From Micrococcaceae bacterium UBA6021 (GTDB lineage Bacteria > Actinomycetota > Actinomycetes > Actinomycetales > Micrococcaceae): a stretch of DNA of 5,342 nt. Below the pieces are notes generated by a model. It ran no database searches and had not been told where the DNA came from. It worked only from the letters and a program-made list of their open reading frames with translations. The stretch spans positions 126-5,467 of the forward strand of contig DIZT01000007.1 of assembly GCA_002427975.1 (NCBI GenBank). Direction: 5' to 3'. Of the stretch, positions 4,825 through 5,342 are shown piece by piece (positions within the stretch are counted from its first letter, which is position 1; each line of letters starts with the position of its first letter). Made by a program: the position numbers and the translations under genes.

Positions 4825-5342
4825 ATGCATCACACAGGTGGTTCCGGCTGGCAGATCACCACGGACACGTCAGGGCCGCTGATGATCGCGCTCTTTGTCC
4901 GTGATGCGGCAGGACTCGACGGCGCCGGCCACCCTGCGTTGTCGCATGCCGCGCCGAAGATCCGCCATGCTGACCACTCGCATCTCACCGCCGACGTCGG
5001 CGGGCAAAGCGCGCTCAAGACGGAATGGGAAGCATGGTGGGAGCAGTTACTGAAGTCACACCCCCAGACCTCGCCGGAGCTGTCCCCTCCGGACTTTGAG
5101 GAATTCGGAAATTCCCCGGCCCTCCAGCGCGTCCTGCAGGCCCACTTCGGTGCAGCCCTGACCTGGGCACGGGAGCGCCGCAGTGAATACGCCCTGCTGG
5201 AAGCCGAACGGGTGGCCAGCGGTACGGACCAGCTGTTGGGCGACATGGTGGATGACCGACTGCTGGAGGTGGGCCGGGGGTCACGGGACTTCAGCCTGAC
5301 CATCATTGAATTGCCGCTGAACGAACAGCGTGCGTGGTACCT
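4825..5342 (+). CDS. Unrecognised protein, N-terminal 172 residues (3' end outside window)
   Basis: I do not recognise the family. ATG 4825 has a strong Shine-Dalgarno, AGGAGGAG (4812-4819), 5 nt upstream, and the frame is open to the window end with the G/C-rich third positions of its neighbours. The visible protein starts MHHTGGSGWQITTDTSGP and is soluble-looking, with no signal peptide or membrane segment. It has a region rich in His and Asp (IRHADHSHLTADVGG, about 46-60), a Trp-rich helix (EWEAWWEQLL, about 67-76), a Ser/Pro-rich linker (about 78-96), then a long charged helix (about 100-137, with TWARERRSEYALLEAERV) that may be coiled coil. A short beta-like stretch, FSLTIIELPL, follows near the end. 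It follows the TetR-family gene in the same direction but probably has its own promoter. The opposite strand is also open over much of this region, but lacks comparable start signals. Confidence 0.85.
   Translation, partial: MHHTGGSGWQITTDTSGPLMIALFVRDAAGLDGAGHPALSHAAPKIRHADHSHLTADVGGQSALKTEWEAWWEQLLKSHPQTSPELSPPDFEEFGNSPALQRVLQAHFGAALTWARERRSEYALLEAERVASGTDQLLGDMVDDRLLEVGRGSRDFSLTIIELPLNEQRAWY

Noticed and set aside
4830..5306. 158-codon open frame on the - strand at the right end
   Set aside because: It lies opposite the 4825 gene, which has the strong RBS and codon bias; the - product is Ser/Arg-rich and domain-less.
1..5342. CRISPR array, tRNA/rRNA, insertion sequence, toxin-antitoxin or phage module
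   Set aside because: No direct-repeat array, tRNA-like cloverleaf, transposase motif or terminal inverted repeats with target duplications could be found by reading both strands.

Overview
The window looks like chromosomal DNA from a high-GC actinobacterium, most likely Arthrobacter or a close relative in the Micrococcaceae. This rests on strong G/C preference at third codon positions, GTG and TTG starts, close similarity of the ferredoxin to mycobacterial FdxC, the actinobacterial ferredoxin-dapC gene pair, and my recollection of the protein families; no database search was run. The content is mostly housekeeping metabolism. There is no tRNA, rRNA, IS element, phage gene, CRISPR array or toxin-antitoxin pair.

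Left part (1-1622, + strand). The end of a 7Fe ferredoxin gene (fdxC type) is followed 13 nt later by dapC, an aminotransferase of the succinylase branch of diaminopimelate/lysine synthesis. Next come about 230 nt that hold most of the regulatory interest: a CRP/GlxR-like palindrome, a 7-bp hairpin, an unlisted 42-codon small ORF whose stop overlaps the gltA start (ATGA), and a small hairpin just before the gltA ribosome binding site.

Middle (1623-4053). gltA, a complete type II citrate synthase, converges on galE, a complete UDP-glucose 4-epimerase on the - strand. The 133-nt gap holds two back-to-back strong hairpins. The first is a bidirectional terminator. The second is a 26-bp near-perfect palindrome directly abutting the galE stop codon.

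Right part (4054-5342). A TetR-family repressor gene is divergent from galE, with only 65 nt between the starts. Both genes lack a usable Shine-Dalgarno spacing and may be read from leaderless mRNAs. A palindrome overlapping the repressor's -10 region is a candidate autoregulatory operator. Downstream, a well-formed promoter-like element and a strong RBS precede an unrecognised protein gene that runs off the window.

Functionally the genes are neighbours in central metabolism (TCA entry, lysine/peptidoglycan precursor, UDP-sugar supply) rather than one pathway. I see no new defence or mobile system. The best leads are the gltA leader ORF with its CRP-like site, the long palindrome after galE, and the repressor/galE divergent leaderless promoter region.
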